This document shows, one piece after another, positions 15,090 through 29,529 of a stretch of 64,000 nt of DNA. The first letter of the stretch is position 1. Each line of letters starts with the position of its first letter. The stretch spans positions 1,491,001-1,555,000 of the forward strand of contig NC_041820.1 in the NCBI RefSeq assembly GCF_900964775.1. Reading direction: 5' to 3'. A program made the translations under genes and the position numbers. Origin of the DNA: Scleropages formosus. Lineage: Eukaryota > Chordata > Actinopteri > Osteoglossiformes > Osteoglossidae. The notes beneath the pieces are model-generated. The model was not told where the DNA came from. It ran no database searches and was given only the letters and a program-made list of their open reading frames with translations.

Positions 15090-15931
15090 GTATGGTTGAG
15101 TTTTATTGAATGTAACAAGAACAAGTTATAAATACAAACACATCAAAAAACAAACTGCCTCGGCTATTAAGGTTCAGCCAAACCAAATTCTAAAGGGCAA
15201 ATTTGAGAGAGAGAAAAAATACTTTGTTGTAATAACAGTTTTGAAAAAACACAATTAACCTACTTCTACAAATGCTAAACATACACTTTAACGTTACTTT
15301 CCCAATACATGTAAAATGGAAATTCTTCCTCTCTCCCCTGTGGATAACCATCGTCGCAGAACAAATTAAAATGAAGTTTTGGCTTAAAGCCTTTATATAC
15401 AAGCAAATTCCTGTGCCGATCTTTGAAAAAATCTGAAAGGGGAAAAGTCCGAGGGTTGTGGGGTCGGGTAGGTGGGTGAAGGGGGCTCTTTGCTTCCTGT
15501 AGACTACTCATGATTTTAACGTCTTCCAAAACTTTCAAATATGAGCATCCACCTTTAAAATGTTGTTAAATGTAGGCATTTAAAAAATACAAACCAACAA
15601 AATAAGAAATCAAATTTAAGGAATAAAAGCGTTTTCAAGTGTTTAAAGCCAGAAATGTCCCAAATAACCACAAGGAAAGCAAAAAGAATTAGGAAAAATT
15701 CAGAAAGGCTGTGTATTTACACTCATCTTCGTCCCAATACATATTGTATTTGAAGCCAATCAATACATGGATGATGTTAAGCCAATTTTTGCCGTGTTTA
15801 CTTTGTTTTACTGTTTGTGCATGAAGGGTACAAAGCCAATCAGACGTGGTGTTGCCAATCTCCTCGTTTCTTTTAGGTTTGTTTTTTTTTTTTTTTTAAA
15901 CATTTACATTTCCCAGTACCCTTACGTCTCT
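15090..15931 (-). other. hnrnpr: hnrnpr 3' UTR
   Basis: About 0.84 kb follows the hnrnpr stop codon and ends near an AATAAA signal (minus strand, at 15,102-15,107). It is AT-rich, with several T- and A-runs. The exact cleavage site and any use of more distal signals, such as the A/T-rich block near 14,600-14,630, cannot be decided here. Confidence 0.6.
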
Positions 15932-18900
15932 CTACTTCCACTGTTGACCATAAGAATCCTGATAAAACTCCTGGTTGTCATTACTGTAACCATAGTTACC
16001 GGAATAGTCGGTCCCCTGCTGCAGGGGCTGCTGGGCGATGGGCTGGGACCCCCAGTTCTGCTGGTTGTTGGTCTGCCGTCGCTTGGAGTCTGGCTGGTTG
16101 TAGCCGTCGGCCTTCCTCTTCCCGCCCACGTTGCCCCCGCGGTTGCCCCTGGCCCCCCGGGCACCGCGCCCACGCTGCTGCTGAGATGGACCGCCCCGGC
16201 CCCCTCGGCTGCCCCTCGGCACACCCATGGGCGCCCCCCTCTGGGCGTAGCCTCCTCTGCCTCTGGGAGGTGGAGCTCCTCTGCCCCTGGGAGGGGGTGG
16301 GGCCCCCCTGCTGCCACGGCTGCCTCTTCCTCTCACTGCATAGCCGTCGTCGTAGCCGTAGTACGGATCTTCGTAGCCGCCCCTGTAGTCGTGGTAGTCG
16401 TAGCCGTAGTAATCGTCGTAGTACTCCTCATACCCATAGTAGTCTGGGGGGTATGCGTAGCCGCCCCTGCCTCCCCGCCCCCTTCCTCGCACGGGCGGTG
16501 GCATCCGTGGAGGTGGGTAGTAGTAATAGTCGTCATACCTGCAGAGCAGGTAAAAACAGAAACAGATGAAGAAGTTACACCTCACAGTCCAACACACAAG
16601 CCTGCACAAACACTTGTATATGAGCAGTGTATCCATCGCATCTGCCTCCAGGCCTGTCCCGTGGCGGACTTACCCAGTGTTCCTGGTGGTCTGCCTCTGC
16701 GCCTGGCGCTCTTTCCTCTTTTTGTCTGGAGGCTTTGCCAGAACAATTTCAATTTCCTCTCCTTCCAGCTCCTTACCGTTCATCTCTTGCATGGCCTAAT
16801 GGGTGCAAGAAACAGGATCGATTCACGACTCGGTTGAGTGACCAAAAGATGGGGAATGCCTCTGTGCCACTAGCTTCTATAACAGTAGTCATCCCTAATG
16901 GATGCTCACGCGCCATACACATTCCTGTGGCGCATTGCCAGAAGTCCCAAACAGTTCCTCACCTTGACAGCAGCATCACGGTCCTCAAAATGGACAAAGG
17001 CATAGTCCTTCAGCTTCTTTACCCGTTCCAGCTTCCCAAATTGGGAGAAGGTCTTCTCCAGAAGCTCCTCTGTGACAGATGTGGCCAGGTTCCTCACAAA
17101 CAACACTTTCACCTGGTTAAAATGACAAGTTAAACCACTAGTTCAGCCACATCACACTTTCCACAATTCCAGAACCATTCATCTGACAATATCTCTAGTA
17201 ATATCACAAGCAGCATTTTTTTGATGCTGCTTTATGATCTGCATGTACTCATGACATACATGACACAAAACCAAAACTGCTAATTTAAATTCAGCAAGCT
17301 ACCTTGGCCATGACCTCTGGGTCAGGTTCCTCGACTGGGTCAGCCCACTCCACAGTGACAGGGTTACCCCAGACCTTGACCTTGCCACTCATGAGACGGC
17401 GACGCGCCTGAGCAGCCGATTTGTGGTCCTCGTATTCCAGGAAACAAAAGCCACGGTTCTTCTTCTTGTCATCTGGCTGGTGGTAGAGGATCACCTCCAC
17501 AAGGCCCTCTGGATGAGGAAGGGAAACATCTGGTGTCATTCACTTCACTCAACAGACTCACAGTGTTCACACACAGAGAAAAAACAGCTCTGAGGTGTAT
17601 GATGGGATGGATTACACTGTTATTGTGCCTCTAATCTACGAAAGTAACGTAATTATATTAATGAAATGCCCAGGTTGTAAACGTTAAGCTACTGAGTGAA
17701 AAGCACCTGCTAAGTGACCAAACATTAACAACTTCAGCATGAATTTAACGGTGCGGGGGCTTCATCTTCCTCTAACCTGTTACTTTGCTGAAATCTTCCA
17801 GGATACTTTCTCTGGTCTTGTTCTTTGGGATTGACCCAACAAACAGCCGGTTGTTTGCAACAGAGATGCACACTCCCAGGTATTTGCCTGACCGGATTTC
17901 GTAATTGTCACACTAAAAACAGGAAGATTCAAGGGACACAAAAAAAAAAAAAAAAAAAAAAATATCACTTTCCCAAAGTCAGGCTTGGATACCAAACATC
18001 AAGCTATAAATTATCAACTGAAAATGACCTCTACCATTCCCACTAATCTATAACCTTTACCAAGATTAAGTACCCTTGTGGCCTGCCCCCCCCAAAATTT
18101 AAAACAGGAATGCTTACAAGCTTAACCGCCTCCTGTGCAGCTTCTTTGTTGCAGAAGGTGATGAAGGCATACCCACGGTTCTGGCCTGACAGCGGGTCCA
18201 TCATCAGGCGCAGGTCCCAGATTGGGCCTGCCTTCTCAAACAGGGGTACCAACTCATCCTCATACAAGTCCCGGGGAATCTTTCCCACAAACACCTGGGT
18301 CAGAGAAGACATGATATGTCACAAACCAGGATCTCAGAGGACGATGGATAGCTCTATAGCATTAATATTTAAACACTTATTCCTTCATATTTGTCAATAT
18401 TTTTAATTTGGAAAGGATATGTAGATTATTCCACAACCATGGTAAGCTGTATAAAATGGGAATGAACACAGACCTACACATCTGAAAAACATGTGACATT
18501 TCCAGCAAGGGAACACAGGGTGAGGGGGTCCTTGCCTCTGTTCCGACTCCTGGCTGAGACCCCGAATACACTTCTGCGGGAGGGGGTCCCCCATACTTCC
18601 TCTGTCCTGTGGTGACATCCAAAGTATACCCTGTCCTCTCCAGGAGGGCCTGACGGACACCAAAGCCGACAAACACCGCACCAGTGTTACAGGTTTCCCC
18701 ATCACCGCCTAATATTGAAACGGGGTCTACACACATCAACATAATGCTCATTTACAAGTGTTTGTGCAGTCGTTTTATTCTGCAGAGTGGCAACTGTGTG
18801 AGACCATGTAAATGATTCCTATAAATGCCCACAATGCATTGTGCAAACGTAGATTCCTTCTCAAAAATAACAGGTAATACCACAGAATTAAAATGAAAAG

Positions 18901-20057
18901 CATTCATCTCTTTAAACCTTTCTCTCCTGACAAATGTCTAGGGCACTTTGTACCAGTTAAAAGAATGTTGACTCATTATTTTAATGCACACTAATGACTG
19001 TCATCATCTGCACTTAATGCAGTGAACTCGGACAATCTGACACATATGCAGTCCTGTGCAAATAAAGCACAAAATGAACAAATAAATAAGGGTGCAGCAC
19101 AAGGGTAGAAAAAGCAGGCTGGGTGAAATTAAATATTGCATGCAGAGGTCTCACCTTAATCTTGGACTCATCTGGCCCCTTTGTGGATTCCTGCACTTTG
19201 CTGCCTTGCTTCTCCCTCTGTCTGTAAGTCTTCATGACCCCACACAGAAAGGCGCTTTTGTTCTGTGGGAAAAGGTCATGTCCTGAATTAACAGGAAAAT
19301 TTCCCTCCATCTGTGACTGAAATGCATTCGCATTTTCAAAAAAAGAAAGAAAAAAAAAATACCCAGAACAGGCATCACTTTGTGAGAGACTACAGAACTG
19401 GGAAACAGGAACCGGAGCAGGAGGGATTAAAATCACTCTTGGACAAGGTCTGGATGGTTGTGTCTGAACTCTGGGGAAAAAATGTCCAACTTCCCCACCT
19501 GCACATGGGACAGGTCGCTCTCCTTGAACTGCTGCAGGACAGAGAGTGCCCCTTCTTCGTTGAACTCCCTCAAGGCATCGATGGCCCTCTCATCCAGGTC
19601 AGCGTAAGCCACCAGCCCTGCGGCGTGACACAGAAGAGGAGTCTATGAGAAGAGCAGCCACCTGACACGGAGCCAAGCCGCATTTCTGCCTAGCAGTCCC
19701 GCCGAGCCCCACGCGCGCTCGGCTATCCATCTGTTGCTATGTACACGCTGTTGCCAAGGCTTCTCCACGTGTGCTGCCACCACAGTGCTCCACTATGAGC
19801 CACCGCACTACAAACACGTGCTGACAGCAATCGCCTCCAACAACTCGATACGTAGCCATTTGCAGGAAAGCTTTCCACGGACCACCAAGGCGCTCCTCCT
19901 CACCGGTCTGGAAGATGTTGTCCAAGCTCTCCGCAACTTTCTGCGGCAGTCCGGCATCGATGAGCGTCTGGTAGTTCTCCGTGTGCGTGACAGTGATGTC
20001 CATGGGTTCCTCGTCTTCCTTCACCGGAGCCGAGTTGCCATTCACCTCTGCCGCCAT
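15932..20057 (-). CDS. hnrnpr: Heterogeneous nuclear ribonucleoprotein R
   Basis: This is a nuclear and axonal RNA-binding protein of the hnRNP R/Q family, acting in mRNA processing, transport and stability. Ten coding exons (minus strand, in transcript order) lie at 20057-19904, 19617-19499, 19262-19155, 18649-18536, 18294-18118, 17912-17777, 17508-17303, 17112-16963, 16795-16674 and 16538-15932. They sum to 1,893 nt, or 630 aa (human 633). The order is an acidic N-terminal domain, RRM1 from about residue 166 (VFVGKIP), RRM2 from about 246 (RLFVGSIP), RRM3 from about 341 (VLFVRNL), a Tyr/Gly/Arg-rich RGG region from about 430, and a Q/N-rich tail ending QFYGQQWK-like (YGQQWK). FQTG in the N-terminus and the GYAVRGRG and PPPPRGRG stretches favour HNRNPR over its paralogue SYNCRIP. 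The intron after the exon at 18536 has a GC donor (GAG|GCAAGG). A non-coding first exon probably ends at a GTAAGG donor near 21,200. Confidence 0.97.
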
Positions 20058-20689
20058 TGTCCCGCTGCATCGGATTGCAGGTCGACACAACAGAGGGACA
20101 GAACAGAGAGGGAAATCAACCACTAAAGTGAGTCAATACTGCAAACGTTCAACTCGAACATTAGCAAAGGCATAAGGTGCTCAGATCCTCAGTGTACTTT
20201 TGTAGCCCGTTTCCTGACAGAGACACACACGCACATAGGTGAGAACTCCGCTGACCCTGAGGGAAACTGCAAGAGGCCTCGGAACCTCGTGTAAAACACA
20301 GTGGTGACAAGGACGGTAGAATCACACAGGAATAATAATGACATTTAGACAAGAGTGTAAGGATAAATAAACAAAGGAAGACAAAGGAAGGGGATGGCAG
20401 AGTTAGTTAGGCATGTTAACACACAAATCACAAGCACACACACCGCGAACCGCTGCACGATTATGTTGTTGGTGAGGACTTTTACCACCTGAGCTCGGGT
20501 ACCAGGGGTAAAGTACAGTGAAGGCTGCTGGACTGGTCCTCACCGATCAGCAGAGTCTGAGGCAAACACTGACATGCCAGAACCGAGTTAAAGCCCACAC
20601 CGCAGCTGAGCTGTGCGAACACACACTGGACAGTAAACACTGCCTGGTGTTCCAGTCACAACGTGTGACGAGCACGCCGGTAAACACGA

Positions 20690-21490
20690 CACTGCTGGAG
20701 ACCGCAACCGCTGCCCAAAATCCCCTTAATCCCGGGCCGACCCGCTCCGGGCCCACGACGAGCCGAGCGGCAGACAAAGGGGCTGCTGGAGGACGGGTGG
20801 CGGTGGAGAAGAAGCCTTCAGAAGGAGGAGGCGGCGGCGGCGGGGCGCCATGCTCGGGTCTCGGGCGGCCTGAGGCGACGCGTACAAAAGCCGTTCCGCC
20901 CCCTCCAGCAGCAGGCCTCGGACCGCGGTTCACGCCCTCCCCGCGGAGCTAAGCTAGCAGCACGGCTAAGGGCGCGCACCGCGGCTAGGCTAACAGAGAA
21001 GCTAACTGAGCGGCCCTCTATCTAACGCCTCCCGGCGGGTTCACGGCGGTTTGCGCGCGGAGGGCCGCACGCGCTTGTCTGAGATACGCGGCCTGACGAG
21101 AGGAAGCGGCCGCCGCCGGTGGCGAGTCAGAGCAGCCCGGAGCCCGGCGGAGAAAACAACGGACAGCCGCCGGCCGGCTGGCCGACACTCACCGCTCCTT
21201 ACCTCGGAATACCGGTCCCCGCAGCCTGCCGCACTGCACGGTTCACAACGGGGCGCACAAGAGGCAATCCAACGCGAACGGCGCGGGGCCTTTTGACGCT
21301 ATTGATCTGGACGTGCCCGCGAGACGGCTCTCGAGACGGCTACGGCTGTCGTGCACGGCGCTTCCCTCGCGGTCAACCCGACCCTGTGCAGCACGGGCGC
21401 GCGCACGCAACTCCACCACGGGGTCTCCTACAGTGCGCTCCAAGGTCGTGGCGTAAGAAAATTAAGAGCCAATCAGGGAGAAGGCCGCAG
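20690..21490 (-). promoter_or_regulatory. hnrnpr: CpG-rich promoter region of hnrnpr
   Basis: The block is very GC-rich and full of CpG, unlike the flanking DNA. It lies upstream of the first hnrnpr coding exon. On the minus strand CCGAG|GTAAGGAGC near 21,200 looks like the donor of a 5' non-coding exon, and GATGCAG|CGGGACA just before the ATG at 20,057 looks like its acceptor. The stretch 20,120-20,690 between them is then first-intron sequence with no other feature seen. Confidence 0.6.
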
Positions 21491-21794
21491 TGACGGACAC
21501 TATGTTTGCACCAATGGAGATGTGGAAGGCGGTTAACAGGAGGAATTCTTTGTAATCTGTGGCCATTGTTGGATTCACAGGGCGCCGCTGTAATTGTCAC
21601 AACACTGCTGTTGAATCATGAGGTCGCCAATGCATGTACTTTCAATATGTTCTGCTTGCACTTTTGACACTTTGCAGATAGACATGAGTAGTTTTGCACT
21701 GATATTGGTAGGACTACACAACACATGCAAAAAGGACAAAGCAGCTGCAGTTGAATTTCTATAAACATTTATTTTATGAGAAGTCAAAGCCATT

Positions 21795-24869
<3,075 letters not shown>

Positions 24870-24874
24870 GATGT

Positions 24875-24890
24875 GGAAAAAGAAAGAAGG
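24875..24890 (-). promoter_or_regulatory. rpl13a: 5' TOP tract of rpl13a
   Basis: The minus strand reads CCTTCTTTCTTTTTCC, ending 5 nt before the ATG. This is the terminal oligopyrimidine motif of ribosomal protein mRNAs, which puts translation under mTOR/LARP1 control. The start site is inferred at the first C, near 24,890, leaving a very short 5' UTR. Confidence 0.8.
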
Positions 24891-24944
24891 ACGGGGCTGC
24901 CAGGCGTACAAATCAGGGGCATGGGCGGAGCTACGGCGAACGGA

Positions 24945-24962
24945 TTACGTCAGCTGACGTAA
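24945..24962. promoter_or_regulatory. 18-bp palindrome of two bZIP (CREB/ATF) sites
   Basis: TTACGTCAGCTGACGTAA is a perfect palindrome formed by two abutting TTACGTCA/TGACGTAA sites, followed by a further TGACG at 24,964. It lies about 55 bp upstream of the inferred rpl13a start and 76 bp upstream of the tRNA-Trp gene, so it may serve the rpl13a promoter. Factor binding is inferred from consensus only. Confidence 0.6.
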
Positions 24963-25037
24963 ATGACGCCGAACGCTGCGTCTTCCGTTAGTCATTTTCT
25001 GTCCTTAAATGAACACGGAAATGTTGGTTGGTAGAAA

Positions 25038-25109
25038 GACCTCGTGGCGCAACGGTAGCGCGTCTGACTCCAGATCAGAAGGCTGCGTGTTCAAATCACG
25101 TCGGGGTCA
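25038..25109 (+). tRNA. tRNA-Trp (anticodon CCA)
   Basis: The 72-nt gene folds into a full cloverleaf. The acceptor stem GACCTCG pairs with CGGGGTC (one G-T pair) with discriminator A. The D arm is GCGC/GCGC, the anticodon stem TCTGA/TCAGA holds loop CTCCAGA (anticodon CCA), and the T arm is GCGTG/CACGT around TTCAAAT. Internal promoters fit: A box TGGCGCAACGG and B box GTTCAAATC. No intron is present and CCA is not encoded, as expected for a nuclear gene. It lies head to head with rpl13a, about 150 bp apart, with an L2 fragment right behind it. The intact stems set it apart from the SINE heads elsewhere. Confidence 0.95.
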
Positions 25110-25111
25110 CA

Positions 25112-25119
25112 TTTTTTTT
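25112..25119 (+). terminator. RNA polymerase III terminator (T8)
   Basis: A run of eight T begins 3 nt after the tRNA-Trp end, the normal Pol III stop signal. Confidence 0.9.
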
Positions 25120-25139
25120 CTTCATGTTTCTTTCCTTTG

Positions 25140-26206
25140 AATACAGATATGTGTATTATGCCGGACAAATTGTCACAGAAACAGCCTGTCCTCCTGTTAC
25201 GATCTGTCGATCAAACTGGACAACTCACTCATTTTCCTACCTCCTCGGCTAAGAGTCTGGGAGTTACGATTGACTGAAGTCTATCTTTCTCTCAGCACAT
25301 TGAAGCCACAACCTGGACCTGCTGATACATCCTGCACAATATTCACAGGATCCGTCCCTACCTGACAATTGACTCTGCCCAACTACTTGTCCAGGCCATG
25401 GTGACATCCCGTCTAGACACTGCAACTGTCTGTGTGGCCTTCCTGCTACTGCCATCAAACCTCTACAGCTGATACAGAAGACCGCTGCTGCACGAGTTGT
25501 TTGACTTGCGGAAGTGTTCCCATCTATCTCCTCGTTTCTACTCGTTTCTCTGCACTAGCTTCCTATAGCTCCCAGATCACATTCAAGACCCTGGTTATTG
25601 TCTACAAATACATCACTAGAACTGATCCTAGGTGTCTACAGGACTTGATCAACCAGTACACCCCAGCCAGACCCCTTCGCTCGTCTACTTCTGCTCGCTT
25701 GGTGATCTTGCGCATGAAAGGTCCAAAAGCACGGAGGTTCTCGGTTCTGGCTCCGTTGTGGTGGAACGACCTCCCCCTCTCACTCAGAACTGCTGAAACT
25801 CTGTTTACATTCAAGAATGATCTGAAAACTCACCTTTTCCAGACCCATTTTGCCAAAGATCTCTCCAGCTCATGTAAGGTGTAAATGTTCATGCGCAGTA
25901 ACTTCATGATCATCCCCAGATGAGCCTTTACTCAGCTATTCCTGTATTGAATGTAAATGTTTGTGTACCTTATAAAAAAAAAAAAAAAAAAAAAAATTGT
26001 AGGAAGATGAGGATTAGTCTATCCTGAGTTTTGCACACCTACTCAGGTGATGAACATCGGTGCATCAAGTAGAAAGAAAAACTAGGTTTACTTAATTATC
26101 ACATCTGCTACTGTCTCTTTCTCCTAATGTAATGCACAAATTGTATTTTCGCTGAAACGTACATCACTTTGGAGGAAAGTATCCGATAAATGAGTAAATG
26201 TAAAAT
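25140..26206 (+). mobile_element. L2-clade LINE, 3' fragment with reverse-transcriptase C-terminus
   Basis: The fragment encodes the end of an L2-type ORF2, with blocks such as LQDLINQYTPARPLRSST and WWNDLPLSLRTAETLFTFK (about 25,620-25,880), followed by a 3' UTR with an A22-type run near 25,975-25,996. It ends in the tail CACTTTGGAGGAAAG...AAATGAGTAAATGTAAA. Upstream blocks (for example PYLTIDSAQLLVQAMVTSRL, 25,355-25,415) are in other frames and interrupted, so the copy is dead. The 5' half is missing, as usual for 5'-truncated insertions. It starts within about 30 bp of the tRNA-Trp terminator. A block around 26,110-26,150 recurs near 50,650. Confidence 0.85.
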
Positions 26207-26825
26207 CTGTAATTCAGTGTTTAATACTGATTGTCCTCCAGTTTATTGCGAACGTTGAGTGTTTGTCGTGGTGTTACTGTACCGATCAGCACCTACAAAT
26301 CCCCAGTGAGCCATAAACACTGTGAAAGTGAATTGAACGAAGGCGACTCCACACTCCTCGTCTGTTTACTGCCAAAACAGAGGCGAGATTCACTCCGGAG
26401 AAGTTTTTGAAACCATGCAGGTTGAGGAAATGGAGTTAAAGGTTACTGGAAAGACACTCATAATAGGTCAGTGGAACTAACCCTCGTGCACAGCCCATCT
26501 GTGAGTGTGTTTGTGTGGGCTTATATAAGCACACGTAACGGAACATCCTGTCTGTGCCGAAATGTAAAATTCTGAAATCCACAAACTCCTGTGGAAACTG
26601 ACACATGCGATGATTTCCTCAACTCAAGTGGAACATTGACAACTTCCTAAAAGATCCACTTGTCCCCACCTCAGAATATTTACTGCATTGAAGTGACACA
26701 GGACACTTATTTGAACACGCAGCTACTTTTACTGAACATGACTATACAGTTAAGAGTACAGGTGGACGTTACAGACAAGGGGGGGGTGGCACAAAGGTCT
26801 CAAAGCTCCGCCGCAGACCGACAGG
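26207..26825. other. Intergenic between L2 copy and atp5if1 3' UTR
   Basis: AT-rich DNA without recognised repeats or exons. The part next to 26,825 is 3' UTR of atp5if1. No AATAAA is evident on the minus strand close to the stop; weaker AGTAAA-type signals lie near 26,680 and 26,727. Confidence 0.5.
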
Positions 26826-27293
26826 TTAATCGTCATGCTTCAGCTTCCTGATCTTGCCCTCATGCCGTTCGATCTCGCGCTGCAGCCGCTCAATCTCCTT
26901 CTTGTGGTGCTCGATCTCCTCTTGGTGGTGCTTCCTGAGAGCCGCCAGCTGCTCCTGCTCCTTACGCCTGCAGCAGGAGGGTCGCGGGTGAGCCGCGGCT
27001 TTCCCGCCATCAGGACTACTCTCCTTCTCCGAGCTTACCAAGTAACGAGAACGTACAAACAAGCTGCCCGAGGCCATCGACCGAGCGTCCACCACGTGTT
27101 CCGATTCCCGATTCCCAGCATCCAGCTGGACCTTCCGGCCTTGCGGACAAATGTCGAGTCCCTGGGAGCCACTTACCTGAAGTAGAGTTCCTCCTCGCTC
27201 GCCTGCTTCTTCCCAAAGGCTCCTCCTGCCTCCCTGATGGAGCCTCCGCCACCGCCGCCCTTCCCTGCGCCTTTCCCAATCTCACCCAGCTCA

Positions 27294-27325
<32 letters not shown>

Positions 27326-28093
27326 AGCTCAGAAGTTTGTCTCTACTCGTGGAAATTGTTGATGCGTAACAAGCCTGTTTCCAAGGTTTTACTTCCTGCT
27401 GCCAGTTTTAAGCCCGTTTTGACAGAGGGATTTACTGTACCATTTCACACAGGAGTAAACACACAGTATTAAACACAGTGAGTGAGTATTGGCTGCCCGC
27501 TGCGCTGTTCCAGCACATTCCTGCACAAGTGAGGAGCGTCATGTGACATCAGAGCAGCACAGGCTTCGAGGACGGACACACGGACACACACACACACACA
27601 CACACACCGGTGGCAGTGACAGTGATGAGACCCCCCCCAGTGCTCACTAGTAGGAGGGGCAGGGGGGGACATTGTTGGAGCACAATCACAAAGAGCTGAA
27701 CCAGAAATCATCATGTGCGTGAAAGAGACTTAGAGAGTCAGAGCAGGAGTCTCACACTCACACACACAGCGAGACACAGCAGTTGTCTTCTCGGTCCGAA
27801 GTGAGTCGAACCGCCAATTCGACATTGAAACGGAGCCGTTAGGGCGTGTGAGAGACGCCCGTCCGTCGTGTGTGTGAATTCGGAGAAAACACCAACTAGT
27901 CACACAGTGTTACCTAACCAGGTACCTCACTCACTGACCTGAGGTCAGAGCAGAAACAAAACAGCCTTTGTTTCTGTGTGTGTGTGTGTGTGTGTGTGTT
28001 AGCGGGAGAGGAGGGTGTTACCTGGTCGGAGGACATGATCCTGACGGGCGCCGAGACGAGGCTCCTCCAGGGGGAGCGCAGCAGACGAGCCAT
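26826..28093 (-). CDS. atp5if1: Mitochondrial ATP synthase inhibitory factor 1 (IF1)
   Basis: This is the small matrix protein that blocks ATP hydrolysis by F1Fo ATP synthase when matrix pH falls. Three coding exons (minus strand) lie at 28093-28022, 27289-27177 and 26967-26826, giving 327 nt, or 108 aa (human 106). The first exon encodes a basic, Arg-rich mitochondrial presequence ([13 protein letters not shown]). Next come a Gly-rich linker and the inhibitory region [13 protein letters not shown] with EEELYFR. Then follows the long C-terminal coiled coil with the pH-sensing histidine pair ([11 protein letters not shown]) and the end KLKHDD, nearly as in mammals. The intron 1 acceptor is preceded by a (GT)n microsatellite instead of a pyrimidine tract. 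Fish often have two IF1 genes (a and b); I cannot tell which this is. Confidence 0.93.
27294..27322 (-). repeat. (AC/GT)n microsatellite at atp5if1 3' splice site
   Basis: About fourteen AC units on the plus strand. In the transcript they read (GU)n and run straight into UUGAG|CUGGG, the acceptor of intron 1, so the repeat occupies the place of the polypyrimidine tract. Confidence 0.85.
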
Positions 28094-29529
28094 GGGGCGT
28101 GTTTCTCCTCCCGTCAGAGCGCTCCACTGCGCGTGTCCCTCCGCGAGACGCCCGCCCTTCCAGACCGTGACGTACTGCACGAGCGATCTGCGGAGCGCAA
28201 GTCACTAACACCGCGGTCCCAGAAAACGGCCGCAGTGGGACACTGGTGTTAGTAAAGCGGATAAGACGATATACTTTAATGTCTGAATTACTTACAGTGT
28301 ACTACCTTATATTCTTCGTCAGAGAGGAAATAATAGACAACCTCGTAGTTTAGAAAACCCTGGGCAATTGTTCAGTTGTCCCTCTTCCATGGCCCGTATC
28401 GGTTCCTGATTGGCTGCCCGTCTGATTAGCGTTTTTTGATTGGATAATTGATTAGGTGCACGTACTCGTTGACTTAGCGCGTTGTATACAGTAGTAAGAG
28501 GCACGACCGGAAGTGCCGTTTCATCAATATAGCTACAGTAGAGTACGGTGCAGTAGGGTACAGTACTAGTGTCGCAAACCAGTGTGCTGTTTGCCTTCTT
28601 CGATGGCTACAATGTTACAGTATTATTTAATCAGTTGAACTTTCTTGTTAACTTGATTCCATATACATAAATGCAAATTCTTCCATAAGAAATGTGATTT
28701 TATATCCCTCTAATGAAATCAAAGAGAACTTTACCATTATTCTACTCCACTAATGAAAAGCAGTTAAAATTATGACACTCCAAATCATTCAGTCACACAG
28801 TTCATCTAGATTGTAACCTCAGTTTGTTTTCTCTGCGCTCTTAGTTAATAGGACTTTCATACTGATCTCTATTTTTTGTCATTTATACTCTAACTATTGC
28901 TTTGTGTTGTTTAGAAAAAACATTTGCAGACATTTCTGCGCCTTTTATACTCTTCATTTTTGACAGTATCCACTTGCCAACGACACTTAGACACCTTTCC
29001 TTCTGTGCCATGTCCAGAATGACACTTATATAGATGTTTGTTTTTAGTGTGTGCAGAATTACAGTAAAAAGCACAGAAACAGTACAATAAATGACAACCT
29101 CAACATGCTCTTTAATGAATTCATTAAAACCCTTTCATAACTTGAGACAAATTCCACAGGACTTCCACAGTATTCAGTTCTTGTGTTACTCATTCCCACA
29201 TTTAAGAATCACACATCTGCATCTAAGTATCTTTCTGCTAAAGTAATGAACACGTCGTATTTTCTATGAGATGTTCGTCGCTGTGGAGAAAAGTGTCTGA
29301 CAAACAAATGCATGTAAACGTAATAAAAAATTAATTTAGACATGTGGGAGTTGCAGAAATTGAATTTAAGATTTGAATAATGAAAATAAAGGCAAAGTGA
29401 ATTATAAAACTTGAGCCTGAAACTATTGTGCCCAAGACTGAAGATAACTTGCACAAAAACTCCGGAACGGTGCTACTTACATACACACTTAAATCTCTTG
29501 ACAAATACGCACAGGGGACCCAGACAGCA
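28094..29529. other. atp5if1 upstream region and intergenic DNA
   Basis: The GC-rich part near 28,100-28,260 is the likely atp5if1 promoter. An ETS/GABP-type site CCGGAAGTG lies at 28,507-28,515. At about 28,530-28,570 there is a short degenerate array of GTACAGTA-like units. From 28,570 to 29,530 the DNA is AT-rich, with an L2 LINE tail at about 29,190-29,330 and no gene. Confidence 0.5.
29190..29330 (+). mobile_element. L2-clade LINE 3' tail fragment
   Basis: The segment resembles the end of the L2 copies at 26,100-26,206 and 50,566-50,700: GTATTTTCTATGAGATGTTC, then GTCGCTGTGGAGAAAAGTG and a terminal AAATGCATGTAAACGTAA-like stretch. Only the extreme 3' end is present. Confidence 0.65.

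Noticed and set aside
15767-16837. A 356-codon plus-strand frame rich in Val and Pro
   Set aside because: It is the complement of the low-complexity Gly/Arg/Tyr-rich end of hnrnpr and its 3' UTR.
25432-25884. An ORF that looks like a protein-coding gene
   Set aside because: It is the C-terminus of an L2 LINE reverse-transcriptase ORF, part of a truncated element.
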